In this document: piece after piece, positions 39,495-48,098 of the stretch
Layout: every line of letters begins with the position of its first letter
Numbering within the stretch: position 1 is the first letter of the stretch
Virus record (IMG/VR): IMGVR_UViG_3300008267_000014
Span: 23,777 to 87,776 of that record
Direction: 5' to 3' (one strand)
DNA length: 64,000 nt
Origin: a virus
The notes under the pieces: model-generated
What the model was told of the DNA's origin: nothing
Seen by the model: the letters and a program-made list of their open reading frames with translations, nothing else
Databases searched by the model: none
Made by a program: the position numbers and the translations under genes

Positions 39495-39881
39495 TTAATT
39501 AATTATTGTAAAATTTAAGCAAAAATCATATAACTCAGGTACAGGTGTTGGTGTTGGTGTAGGTGATGGTGATGGAGTTGTCGTTGCTGATAAAACACAA
39601 ACTTGAGTTAATTGAAAATCGTTATAGTAATCTTTTATTGTTGCGGTATAAGTCCCAATACTTAGATTAGTTATTGTATCACCTATACCACCATTATCCC
39701 ATTGAATGTCATAAGGATATGTACCACCAGTTATGATTAGACTTGCGATACCATCTGTTGACGTAGTACTTGATGGGTTAGTTGAATTACAAATAACTGA
39801 CATTGGAAATATAGTTATCACACCACATTCATTTCTTTCTGTTGGGGTGTTTGTTGAAAATATATTTCGTTTTTTAACCAT
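39495..39881 (-). CDS. Small SprB-repeat protein with PT linker
   Basis: A 128-residue protein made of essentially one SprB-like repeat (about residues 25-95: SVICNSTNPSSTTSTDG, then GGTYPYDIQWDNGGIGDTIT and LSIGTYTATIKD), a PT linker (TTTPSPSPTPTPTPVPE) and a short beta-strand tail (LYDFCLNFTIIN). The domain plus linker is an isolated version of a module repeated seven times in the protein at 18044. It begins a sub-operon after a putative late promoter and is followed 4 bp later by the 38348 gene. It may decorate the fibre complex; the function is not known. Confidence 0.7.
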   Translation of the reverse strand: MVKKRNIFSTNTPTERNECGVITIFPMSVICNSTNPSSTTSTDGIASLIITGGTYPYDIQWDNGGIGDTITNLSIGTYTATIKDYYNDFQLTQVCVLSATTTPSPSPTPTPTPVPELYDFCLNFTIIN

Positions 39882-39896
39882 TTTATATTTTTACTA

Positions 39897-39904
39897 TATA
39901 AATA
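39897..39904 (-). promoter_or_regulatory. TATTTATA putative late promoter element (- strand)
   Basis: Read on the - strand, TATTTATA lies 15 bp upstream of the start of the small SprB-repeat gene (39881), in the 69-bp gap behind the 39951 gene. Confidence 0.48.
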
Positions 39905-39950
39905 ATCAATAATTTGGTTTTTTGTATTAAAAAGTTATAATAATACTATA

Positions 39951-42146
39951 CTATATAATATAATATGGGTTAACATATGTTGCAACACCACCTTCGAAAG
40001 TGTATGCTAAATTCCAATAATATAATGGCATACCGTTAGAGACCTCTTTTCCGAATATTTTAAAATCATCGTAATTTGATGGTGCGTTATGTAAAACGAC
40101 ATAAAATGAAGAATGATATTGGTTATAAGTTGTCCCATCATCATCTCTTGGGTATAATGTTGGTAAATCAGGACAAACAATTGAAACTAAATTAGGTATC
40201 GATTCATTATTACCGAAAGAATCTGAATAAAACGGATATGTTGTAACTTGTTGTTTAATTATTGAACTTTTTTTTGTTGTTATTTGAGCATCGGGGATTA
40301 AATTAGGATAATCAACAAAATTAACACCTTTAATATAATTAAAAGGCTCTTCACATTTAGTACCAATTGACCAAGAATATGAAAATGGTGAAGTATAAGT
40401 ATTATTGTTAACTGAACTAACTATAGTATCGATAGTATTATAACAAGTTCCTGAACTACATACATCAGTGCCACCTGTAAATTCAATATGTCTTACCATA
40501 TTAGGCATTGTAATTTGAATTGTATATGTTCCACCTGTTGATGAATACGTTATATTAGAATGTTGTGATATTGATATTTGACGATATTGTGTATTATCGC
40601 CGCATAAATCACTACCTGTTATATTACTTGGAAAAACAAAACCCCATTCTTTGTAATAACCAACTTCTGTGTCAGGTACACTTGTTGTAAAAAACGACCT
40701 AATATATTCTAATTTATCATGATAAAAATTATAATCATTGATATTATCAAATTGTAATGTGATAATACCTGTACCACCAACACCTGTATTGGTTTTCGTA
40801 AGGGTTATATTACCACCATCTTGAGGAGCACAAGAGTTACCGACACCAAATGGTGTTATTACGTATTCACAACCTCTGACATTATATTTGAATTCTAAAG
40901 AAACTGAACTGGTGTTAAAATCAAAAGTCGAATTAGTATAATCAACAAGTGTTTGTGGTGGTGACCCACTACATCCGCTAACTTGAAACGATATTGTTTT
41001 AGCACTACATACTATTGGTGAATTTATAATTGACGATTCTATAATCTTCAATGACTCGTTTAAGTAATCATTATTACATGAGTAACAATCTATAGTATCT
41101 AAACATGCAAAATTTAAATACCAGTTAGTTTGAGAGTTACCTGAATTCGGTATGACTTCAATTAACAATCTATCATTAGCCGACCTTGTTAATCCTGTTA
41201 ACGTTACTATTTTACGAAAAGGTCCCCAATAATTTGTATTTGGAATATCATATGGTGTCCAAACGTTACCAGGGTATGGGTATAAACCAGAACCCATGTT
41301 CCACCAATCTAATACAATTGGTCTTTGATACGCATCACCATAATATGTTAGTTTAAATTCATCTGTTATTGTTACAGCATCAAAACTCCATGCAAAAAAG
41401 TTAGTATTGCCCGATAATTTAAAGGTAGCTGCTACCCCTTTTGCCGGTGCGTTAAATCCGTTTGCAACAAATGATAATTGGTGTGTATATTTTTCTGTTG
41501 GATAATTACCATTATCACAAGTGTATGCGGATATTGATACTTGAATACCTGATAGACAATCTAAATAAGCGTCTATCTCACCAGGCGTTTCATTATTATA
41601 TGAAAATTTTTTCCCATCGTAATATAGATTGCTAATAATTGGGAAATAATAACCTTCTTCTAATGGTATTGCACTATCATTTAAAATTGGATGTGTGAAT
41701 GAATAACCTGAAAATTCAGAGCCATAACCTGATGTAAATGATAAAGGTAATGAATTTGAAAAAACTGATGTTTCACTAGGTCCGTACCAATTAATTTTAT
41801 AACTACTGATAGGTGTTTCACAACTACCGGTTAAGTTACCGACACTTAAACGACCAACTGTTGATGCTGAATATAAATCAAAATCAAATGAGCAAATTTC
41901 ACATATGTCGTTATCTTGGATTGGTATTGTACAATAACAACCTGTGTTGGTATCTCTAAGTCTAATACTGGTTGTACCATCAGGGACATCAACTCTATAA
42001 GGACAATTAGGTTCTGTTACTGAATCTAAAGTTATTTGACTTTCTATTGGATTAATAGTATCTAAATCTGAATACACAATAAACGGACCTGTTAGTCCAG
42101 GATATGAGTTTAGATTAGTTAAACATATTTGAATTCTTTTTGACAT
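39951..42146 (-). CDS. Virion adhesin-like protein, unknown family
   Basis: A 731-residue protein. The N-terminal 80 residues (CLTNLNSYPGLTGPFIVYSD, then CPYRVDVPDGTTSIRLRDT) appear distantly related to the small domain at the start of the 33300 protein and the 45672 protein: G-PF-IY-D, a PY.F..P strand, and a (K/R)L-D/N-GC end. The rest is beta-rich with many Cys pairs (CSYNNDYLNE-type regions, CSGSPPQT, CSSGTCYN) and no helical or membrane segment. It starts 12 bp after the DUF285-repeat gene in the same operon. No enzyme motif is recognised. A virion surface role is inferred from context only. Confidence 0.66.
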   Translation of the reverse strand: MSKRIQICLTNLNSYPGLTGPFIVYSDLDTINPIESQITLDSVTEPNCPYRVDVPDGTTSIRLRDTNTGCYCTIPIQDNDICEICSFDFDLYSASTVGRLSVGNLTGSCETPISSYKINWYGPSETSVFSNSLPLSFTSGYGSEFSGYSFTHPILNDSAIPLEEGYYFPIISNLYYDGKKFSYNNETPGEIDAYLDCLSGIQVSISAYTCDNGNYPTEKYTHQLSFVANGFNAPAKGVAATFKLSGNTNFFAWSFDAVTITDEFKLTYYGDAYQRPIVLDWWNMGSGLYPYPGNVWTPYDIPNTNYWGPFRKIVTLTGLTRSANDRLLIEVIPNSGNSQTNWYLNFACLDTIDCYSCNNDYLNESLKIIESSIINSPIVCSAKTISFQVSGCSGSPPQTLVDYTNSTFDFNTSSVSLEFKYNVRGCEYVITPFGVGNSCAPQDGGNITLTKTNTGVGGTGIITLQFDNINDYNFYHDKLEYIRSFFTTSVPDTEVGYYKEWGFVFPSNITGSDLCGDNTQYRQISISQHSNITYSSTGGTYTIQITMPNMVRHIEFTGGTDVCSSGTCYNTIDTIVSSVNNNTYTSPFSYSWSIGTKCEEPFNYIKGVNFVDYPNLIPDAQITTKKSSIIKQQVTTYPFYSDSFGNNESIPNLVSIVCPDLPTLYPRDDDGTTYNQYHSSFYVVLHNAPSNYDDFKIFGKEVSNGMPLYYWNLAYTFEGGVATYVNPYYII

Positions 42147-42158
42147 AAATTATTAATT

Positions 42159-45100
42159 TTATAAACCACCTAAATCAGTTATGGTCCAATTATAAGTGTT
42201 AGTTAAAATATCTCTTGAAGGACCTGAGTTTGAGATAAAATAATATGAATCACCACCATTAAATACAACATCGTTTCTAACTGATTGAGATGCCCATCCA
42301 TTTAATAATGAATCATATGAAAAATACGATAATGGAACATTTAAAAACATATTTTCAGCATATACTAAATCAGTTACATCCCAACCACCAATATTTTGGT
42401 CGAATGATAATGCATTTGCGAACATGTTATATGTATTAGTTACTTTCCAACTTGGTATTGGTTGATTAAATGACGTAGCACCTGAGAACATATTTGCTGT
42501 ACTAATACCGGTTACAATCCAGTTACCAATCGAAGGACTACCACCATTATTGAAAGATGTTGCGTTTACAAACATTTCAGATAATGAGTAATCTGTATTA
42601 TAAGCGTTATATATATTACTAATATCCCAGTCACCTATATTTTGATTAAATGATGTTGCGTTTCTAAACATTCCGTAGAAACCATTGGAATTACTGGTTA
42701 TCCAATTATTTAAAGGTTGGTTAAATGATGTTGCATAAGCGAACACTTCCTCCATATTATAAACTTGACTAACGTCCCAATTATTTATTGAAGAACTACC
42801 TCCGTTATTAAAAGAAGTTGCTCCTGAAAACATACGATACATATTTGTTAAACCACTTACATTCCAATCACCTAAATCTTGATTGAAATTCGTAGCACCA
42901 TTGAACATGTGTGACATCTGAGTTACATTACTAACGTCCCAATTATTTAAAGGTTGATTGAATGATGTTGCGTTAGCAAACATTGAGTCCAAATAATAAA
43001 TATTACTTGTATTCCACCCATTTAATGGTTGGTTGAAATTTGTTGCGTTAGCGAACATATAACCGATATTTGTTGCTCCGGTAATATTCCAATTATTTAA
43101 TGGTTGGTTGAAATTTGTTGCGTTATAGAACATTGCACCAAAAGTTTCTACATTACTAACGTCCCAATTATTTATTGAAGGGCTTCCGCCATTATTAAAT
43201 GATGTCGCATTACGAAACAAACCGTTCATTTCAATAACATTACTGACATTTAAATTACCAATATCTTGATTAAATGATGTTGCACTATAAAACATATTTG
43301 TAATGATAGTTCCTGGTTTAAATACCCATTGTTCAAAATTATTAATAGTTGTTAATGAAATACAATATTGGAATAAACTTTCTAAATAATATGATATATT
43401 TGTTGGAACATCCGTAACCGAAGATAAATCTAAATTAACGTATGCATAAAAATCATACTCGTTTAAATCTATGTCACCCCATTTAGTTATTGATATTGTT
43501 TTTCTTGACCCATTATAATTATAAAACCTAAATCTACCATCGATTTTAATAGTATAAACACCTGTTGATGTGTAGGTGTGTTTATGTGAGAAAAAACTAC
43601 CGGCTCCGATAGTCATTACAGTACCATCACCCCAATCAATCGTTGACCCTGAGTATGAATATATCGTAATTGCAAATTGTCTATTACCTAATTGGTAATC
43701 AGGTATTGTGGTATCTATAATCATCGTAAATGGATTAATCATTGGTACCGGTGTTGGATATGGTGTTGTAGTCGGTGTTGGTGTTACAGAAGTTGATGTT
43801 GGTGTTTGTGTTGGTAAATCAATATATGTAAATCCGGTAATACCGCAATCATCGTGAGGTGTTGCAAATGGAGTCCTTGTTTGAGTTACCGTTGGTGTAA
43901 CTGTTGGTGTCATTGTGTTGGTTGGAGATAACGTTGGTGTAATAGTCGGTGTTTGAGTAACGGTTGGTGTTGCGGTTTTTGTCGGCCTAGGTGTTGGTGT
44001 GTTAGTTTTTGTAACAGTTGGTGTTATGGTTGGTGTTGCGGTGTTCGTTTGTGTAGGAGTTGGCGTAATATAAATTGACCCTGATGATGATAATGTGGGT
44101 GTATTTGAAGATGTTATTGTGTTTGTAGGTGTGATAGTTGGTGTTATTGTGTTTGTAGGTGTAAAAGTTGGTGTTATTGTGTTTGTAGGTGTAAAAGTTG
44201 GTGTAGGTGTTCTTGTTGGTTCACATATCACGCAATTTATAGAAATTGAATTTAATATGATTGTATTCGCACCTGTAATGTCAGTAGTGGTTCCTAAATA
44301 AGTAACACATTTAGTATTACCATCAACATCGGCGTTAAATACCATACCAATCTCAATTGAACCACCACCTGGTACTATTAAAACATCATTAGTTGTATAT
44401 AGTATATTAGGGTCATTACAATCTGAGAACTTTTTACTAATAGGGCAGTTAATGTAATCATTAATAGTATTAAAAGTAACATCACCTGAGAAATTAAAAG
44501 GTCTATCAATAATACCTGATTGTGTTGGAGTAACTGTTGGCGTTGCTGTAGGTGTTGGTGTATATTTAACAACATTAGCATCGATTATAATACTATTACA
44601 TACATTAGTCGATGTTGGTGTTGGTGTCGGTGTAGGTGTTGATGATGTTGTAGGTGTTGGTGTCGTACAATCAACGGGCGAACAATCAAAAAATGTATTA
44701 AAATCTAAAACTGAACAATTATTAGTTGGTGTTGGAGTTGGTGTAGGACAAATCCCTACCGATAAGTATTCATCAAATAAATCAGGACAATTACTATAGC
44801 ATGGTGATTTACCGGCCAATAAACAGTCACCACCCAAAGTATTCGATAAACACCATTGGTTAGACGTGTATTTATAATAAAGGTAATAACCATTAGTACT
44901 ACCAGTCCAATAAGGTGCTGTATAATACGTTCCCGCTAATGTAAAATTATCGTTATATATATCAAACCCTGTATTAGTTAAACAATAAAATTCTTCAGTA
45001 CATGGTTCAGGACAATCACATAAAATATCACTTTCATTTATAATACCATATTCAGATTCTGTAGTTGGGTAACTTGATGAACAAACAACTACAGATGTTG

Positions 45101-45608
45101 AGGCTGAAACTGTTATAGGGGATATCGTTCCATAACAACAAGGTGTAAATGTGAAATCAATAGATTCCGTTTCGTTATTATTAGTTAATGTAAATTCTTT
45201 ACAATAACAACAAATTGGGTCTTCTTCAACTATACTAATATTAACATACTCACCAAAAGTACCGTTAGGATATCTAGTACTACAAATAGTAATACTATCA
45301 CCAAAACCTATTGTTATTGGTGATGTTAATTCTTCATCACAACAAGGTTCAAAATTAATTATTGCATCTGTTGTTTCTGAGTTATTATTAATGTTATATC
45401 TATAACAGTAACATGGCGGTGTTTCAGTTAATTCAATTAAGAAATCACTACCTATTTCACCAACAGGTGCTGAATTTGAAAGAATAGTAAATGACCCTTC
45501 AGGTGATACTGATAATGGCGAACTTAATTCTTCCGTACAACAAGGTTCAAACGATATCGTTGATAATTCCGCTCCTTGATTAGTTATCGAATATGCTTTA
45601 CAACTCAT
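42159..45608 (-). CDS. Giant multidomain adhesin: Cys-rich repeats, PT linkers, PKD, twelve BspA/DUF285 repeats
   Basis: An 1149-residue mosaic. Residues 1-200 hold three tandem Cys-rich repeats of about 60 residues (FEPCCTEELSSPLSV, FEPCCDEELTSPITI, FTPCCYGTISPITV, each with a CYC or CCYC motif). A small domain with YWTGSTNGYYLYYKYTSN follows, then PT linkers and a PT-rich stalk at about residues 480-620. A PKD-like domain lies at about 640-690 (STIDWGDGTVMTIG, then HKHTYTSTGVYTIKI). Twelve 22-33-residue BspA/DUF285 repeats occupy about 775-1105 (consensus FNQPLNNWDVSNV..M..MF..ATS). DUF285 repeats are typical of mycoplasma and bacterial surface proteins. This is a strong receptor-binding candidate. 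It heads the operon behind a putative late promoter. Confidence 0.82.
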   Translation of the reverse strand: MSCKAYSITNQGAELSTISFEPCCTEELSSPLSVSPEGSFTILSNSAPVGEIGSDFLIELTETPPCYCYRYNINNNSETTDAIINFEPCCDEELTSPITIGFGDSITICSTRYPNGTFGEYVNISIVEEDPICCYCKEFTLTNNNETESIDFTFTPCCYGTISPITVSASTSVVVCSSSYPTTESEYGIINESDILCDCPEPCTEEFYCLTNTGFDIYNDNFTLAGTYYTAPYWTGSTNGYYLYYKYTSNQWCLSNTLGGDCLLAGKSPCYSNCPDLFDEYLSVGICPTPTPTPTNNCSVLDFNTFFDCSPVDCTTPTPTTSSTPTPTPTPTSTNVCNSIIIDANVVKYTPTPTATPTVTPTQSGIIDRPFNFSGDVTFNTINDYINCPISKKFSDCNDPNILYTTNDVLIVPGGGSIEIGMVFNADVDGNTKCVTYLGTTTDITGANTIILNSISINCVICEPTRTPTPTFTPTNTITPTFTPTNTITPTITPTNTITSSNTPTLSSSGSIYITPTPTQTNTATPTITPTVTKTNTPTPRPTKTATPTVTQTPTITPTLSPTNTMTPTVTPTVTQTRTPFATPHDDCGITGFTYIDLPTQTPTSTSVTPTPTTTPYPTPVPMINPFTMIIDTTIPDYQLGNRQFAITIYSYSGSTIDWGDGTVMTIGAGSFFSHKHTYTSTGVYTIKIDGRFRFYNYNGSRKTISITKWGDIDLNEYDFYAYVNLDLSSVTDVPTNISYYLESLFQYCISLTTINNFEQWVFKPGTIITNMFYSATSFNQDIGNLNVSNVIEMNGLFRNATSFNNGGSPSINNWDVSNVETFGAMFYNATNFNQPLNNWNITGATNIGYMFANATNFNQPLNGWNTSNIYYLDSMFANATSFNQPLNNWDVSNVTQMSHMFNGATNFNQDLGDWNVSGLTNMYRMFSGATSFNNGGSSSINNWDVSQVYNMEEVFAYATSFNQPLNNWITSNSNGFYGMFRNATSFNQNIGDWDISNIYNAYNTDYSLSEMFVNATSFNNGGSPSIGNWIVTGISTANMFSGATSFNQPIPSWKVTNTYNMFANALSFDQNIGGWDVTDLVYAENMFLNVPLSYFSYDSLLNGWASQSVRNDVVFNGGDSYYFISNSGPSRDILTNTYNWTITDLGGL
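42310..43290 (-). repeat. DUF285/BspA-type repeat array (coding)
   Basis: Twelve tandem repeats of about 75-100 bp encode the leucine-rich-like units. Two variants alternate: FNQPLNNW and FNNGGSPSINNW types. The near-identical repetition of the FNNGGSPSINNW variant at three places suggests segmental duplication. Confidence 0.8.
44111..44200 (-). repeat. 30-bp tandem repeat in the PT stalk
   Basis: Three 30-bp units (44111-44140, 44141-44170, 44171-44200), the last two identical, encode [10 protein letters not shown]-type segments of the 1149-residue adhesin. They are an internal, recent expansion of the stalk. Confidence 0.85.
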
Positions 45609-45625
45609 TTAAAAAAATATATTTT

Positions 45626-45633
45626 AATAAATA
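45626..45633 (-). promoter_or_regulatory. TATTTATT putative late promoter element (- strand)
   Basis: On the - strand TATTTATT is followed by AAAA and lies 17 bp before the start of the 1149-residue adhesin at 45608. Confidence 0.5.
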
Positions 45634-45671
45634 TAGTATCTATTAAAAACTTTTGAATAATAATTCCTATA

Positions 45672-45887
45672 TTAAACGGATAATGTGTCGTATTTGACAC
45701 AACCATTGTTATCAACTATTTTTAAATTAAATTCATTTTGACTATTCATTATAGTTGGAACATCGAATGAATATGGAAATGTTGAAATAGTATCAATATA
45801 AACACACACTGTTGAAAGATTATCACAAAGATAAATGTTAAAAGGTGTTGTCCCTGTGATGTTATTTATTGTTATATTTGTTGGCAT
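45672..45887 (-). CDS. Small stand-alone beta-domain protein (71 residues)
   Basis: A 71-residue protein that matches, over its whole length, the N-terminal domain of the Thr/Pro-stalk protein at 33300 (ITGTTPFNIYLCDNLSTVC against [20 protein letters not shown] in aligned parts, and LKIVDNNGCVKYD against [12 protein letters not shown]). I choose the ATG at 45887; an upstream ATG at 45923 would extend the protein through the putative late promoter and adds residues with no counterpart in the paralogue. It is the first gene of the - strand structural block. Function unknown; possibly an attachment or capping module for virion appendages. Confidence 0.68.
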   Translation of the reverse strand: MPTNITINNITGTTPFNIYLCDNLSTVCVYIDTISTFPYSFDVPTIMNSQNEFNLKIVDNNGCVKYDTLSV

Positions 45888-45902
45888 TATATAGTTTTTA
45901 AC

Positions 45903-45910
45903 TATAAATA
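45903..45910 (-). promoter_or_regulatory. TATTTATA putative late promoter element (- strand)
   Basis: On the - strand TATTTATA, followed by GTTAAAA, lies 15 bp upstream of the chosen start at 45887. It sits in the 85-bp divergent gap with the primase gene. Confidence 0.5.
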
Positions 45911-45972
45911 TAAACTTAGTCAAAAACTAGTGAAGGTTGATTTATTAGTTAATTTATTATATTATTAAAAAT

Positions 45973-46872
45973 ATGTCAGATGATAGTGAAATTTTAGTGG
46001 ATTTATTACGTGATGTATTAGGTGATGAACATTTACACTATGAACATAAGGGGCAAATTTCATTCAATTGTCCCGAATGTGATGAGGATAGGAATAAAGG
46101 TAATTTAGAAGTTAATTATTTTTCACATTTATATAAATGTTGGAGTTGTTCCGAGGTTAATAATACTCACGGTCCTTTAGGTAAATTATTCGATAAATAC
46201 GGTACAAAACAACAAAAAAAAGTGTATGAAGTTATTAGACCAGAACAATATACCCCAAAAGAAAAACAGGTTAAGAAATTAAAATTACCTGATAATTTTA
46301 AATACTTTAAAGAGGTTAGTAATGCTTACCCTATTAGACGTACAGCATATAACTATTTAATTAGTCGAGGTATTACTGATAAAATTATCGATAAATATAA
46401 AATAGGTTTTTGTGATAGTGGAAGTCATTCTGGTAGAATCGTAGTTCCTTCATTTAACGAAATGGGTGTACTGAACTATTATATTGCTAGAAGTTGGTAT
46501 CCGAACACTAAAGCAAAATATAAAAACCCTGAAACACCGAAGGATGAAATCATTTTCAATGAAAGTTTAATAAATTGGAATGAAGATATTTTTTTAGTTG
46601 AAGGTGTTTTTGATTCGTTTTTCTTACCTAATAGTATTCCTATGTTAGGTAAACATATGTCAGAGTTATTGTTTACTAGTTTATATAATAGAGCTATGGG
46701 TAATATAATAATCGCTTTAGATGGTGATGCGTTCGATAACGGAGTTAAATTATATCATGAATTAAATGGTGGTGGTTTGTATGGTAAAATAAAAATTTTG
46801 AAATTACCTATAGATAAAGATGTTTGTGATTTAAAGGGTGAAATAAATGAATTTTATTATAATATGAGATGA
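45973..46872 (+). CDS. DNA primase (zinc finger plus TOPRIM)
   Basis: A 299-residue primase that would lay down RNA primers for lagging-strand synthesis. The N-terminal zinc-binding domain has CPEC (33-36) and CWSC (56-59) in the frame FNCPECDEDR and YKCWSCSE, followed by the typical HGPLGKLF stretch. A TOPRIM core follows: the conserved Glu in IFLVEGVFDSFF (about residue 210), then ALDGDAFDNG (D250/D252). There is no helicase domain, so a separate replicative helicase must lie elsewhere. It heads a replication/recombination operon and overlaps the next gene by 4 bp (ATGA). A weak upstream TTG / TATATTAT pair (18-bp spacing) may be its promoter. Confidence 0.87.
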   Translation: MSDDSEILVDLLRDVLGDEHLHYEHKGQISFNCPECDEDRNKGNLEVNYFSHLYKCWSCSEVNNTHGPLGKLFDKYGTKQQKKVYEVIRPEQYTPKEKQVKKLKLPDNFKYFKEVSNAYPIRRTAYNYLISRGITDKIIDKYKIGFCDSGSHSGRIVVPSFNEMGVLNYYIARSWYPNTKAKYKNPETPKDEIIFNESLINWNEDIFLVEGVFDSFFLPNSIPMLGKHMSELLFTSLYNRAMGNIIIALDGDAFDNGVKLYHELNGGGLYGKIKILKLPIDKDVCDLKGEINEFYYNMR

Positions 46873-47738
46873 GTGATATATTAATAATTAAAGATGAAAT
46901 TTTAAAAATTTTAGAAAATAAACGAAGTGAGTTACAGTTAACTTTTTTAGAAGATACACATACTTACACTATGATTGACAAAAATGGTGTATTAAGGTCT
47001 GATTGGCCGTCCGTATCGAAAGTGATGAAACTTTTTTATACTGAATTTGACACTGATGGTATTGCCGAAAAGAAATCTAAAGGTAATCCTGAAGAAAAGG
47101 CTCGTTTACTAAAAGAATGGAGTGATGCTGGTGCATATTCAACAAATATGGGGTCTAGAGTTCATTACTATCTTGAAAAAAAATCTGTCGAAATGTTCGG
47201 TATCGATAAAGAAGTAAGAGCACCTATATTTGAGGTCGATTTTACACAAATACTAAAAGGTGACTCAATGATAACTGCGGGAACTAAGTATTTGGAGTTA
47301 ATGAAAGAAAGAGATGGTATTCTTTTGGATACTGAAATAGTTTTTGGTTCAAATGATTTAGGGTATACAGGACAAGCGGATACCGGATGGTTATTTTACA
47401 ATAAAGAAAAAAATGATATTGGTATTGTTATAACTGATTATAAAACTAATAAAAAGAAAAATTTTGAATCAAATCGGTTTACTAAAAAAATGAAATACCC
47501 ATTTGATAATTTAGATGATACTGCATTAGGTCATTATTTTACACAATTGCCATTATATGGTAAGTTATTATTGGATATGTTAAAAGGTTCTAAATATGAA
47601 GACATTAAAATTTACGGTTGTATTGTTGTTCATCTAAATGAAAATGGTGAATTTGAAGAATATCGAGTACCAAAAGATATTCAAACAACTATTCTTAACA
47701 TGGATATGTCAAAATATTTGACTAAAATAAAAAAATAA
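46869..47738 (+). CDS. PD-(D/E)XK nuclease, RecB/Cas4-like exonuclease
   Basis: A 289-residue protein with the PD-(D/E)XK signature of RecB-type exonucleases: H99 in MGSRVHYYLE, E156 in LLDTEIVFG, D171 in GYTGQADTGWL, and D190-x-K192 in VITDYKTNKK, followed by the QLPLYGKLLL helix (the 'QxxxY' motif). This ordering is standard for the family and supports a metal-dependent exonuclease. It overlaps the primase by 4 bp and precedes gp47, so it may process DNA ends in replication or recombination. The region from residue 30 to 60 (TYTMIDKNG, then WPSVSKVM) is also typical of this phage nuclease group. No Fe-S cysteine set is seen. Confidence 0.85.
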   Translation: MSDILIIKDEILKILENKRSELQLTFLEDTHTYTMIDKNGVLRSDWPSVSKVMKLFYTEFDTDGIAEKKSKGNPEEKARLLKEWSDAGAYSTNMGSRVHYYLEKKSVEMFGIDKEVRAPIFEVDFTQILKGDSMITAGTKYLELMKERDGILLDTEIVFGSNDLGYTGQADTGWLFYNKEKNDIGIVITDYKTNKKKNFESNRFTKKMKYPFDNLDDTALGHYFTQLPLYGKLLLDMLKGSKYEDIKIYGCIVVHLNENGEFEEYRVPKDIQTTILNMDMSKYLTKIKK

Positions 47739-47752
47739 ATTATAGTTTAAAC

Positions 47753-47866
47753 ATGGAAAACAATATCAAATGGTATTACAACACAACGTGGGATAATACG
47801 AATAATAAAATAATAGTTAACTACATAATAAACAATAAACTAAATTTTAATTTAAATGGAAACTAA
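47753..47866 (+). CDS. Small hypothetical protein (37 residues)
   Basis: A short open frame between the nuclease and zinc-ribbon genes: MENNIKWYYNTTWDNTNN and a further 19 residues. Its last 11 bases overlap the next start (ATGGAAACTAA). The spacing of 14 bp after the nuclease and the overlap fit the packing of the operon, but at this length it could be chance. Asn/Lys/Ile content is no different from the surrounding A/T-rich DNA, and nothing suggests a function. Confidence 0.35.
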   Translation: MENNIKWYYNTTWDNTNNKIIVNYIINNKLNFNLNGN

Positions 47867-48092
47867 CCAACCTAGAATTGATTTAAAACAACAAGCCACC
47901 GTTGAGTGTGAAAATTGTAAAGGAATGTACTTTAAAGAGGTTACTTTATTAAAACGAGTACCTGGTTTAATGCTTGGTAAAAGTGAAGATACATTAGTTC
48001 CCTTTCCGACATACAAATGTGATTCTTGTGGACACGTAAATACTGAGTTTGCGTTATTTGATGAAACTAATAAAACAAATTTAATTCAATAA
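47856..48092 (+). CDS. Small zinc-ribbon protein
   Basis: A 78-residue protein with two CxxC knuckles, CENCKG (about residues 18-23) and CDSCGH (about 59-64), separated by 37 residues, that would bind one zinc. Between them lies a short LLKRVPGLMLGKSEDTLVPF segment. Such ribbons often bind nucleic acid or a protein partner. Its position between the PD-(D/E)XK nuclease and gp47, with a 6-bp gap to the latter, suggests a replication or recombination accessory role. I do not recognise a specific family, and no catalytic residues are visible. Confidence 0.72.
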   Translation: METNQPRIDLKQQATVECENCKGMYFKEVTLLKRVPGLMLGKSEDTLVPFPTYKCDSCGHVNTEFALFDETNKTNLIQ

Positions 48093-48098
48093 TAAAAC

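Noticed and set aside
45888-45923. Longer start for the 71-residue gene
   Set aside because: The added residues have no counterpart in the paralogous domain and run through the putative late promoter.
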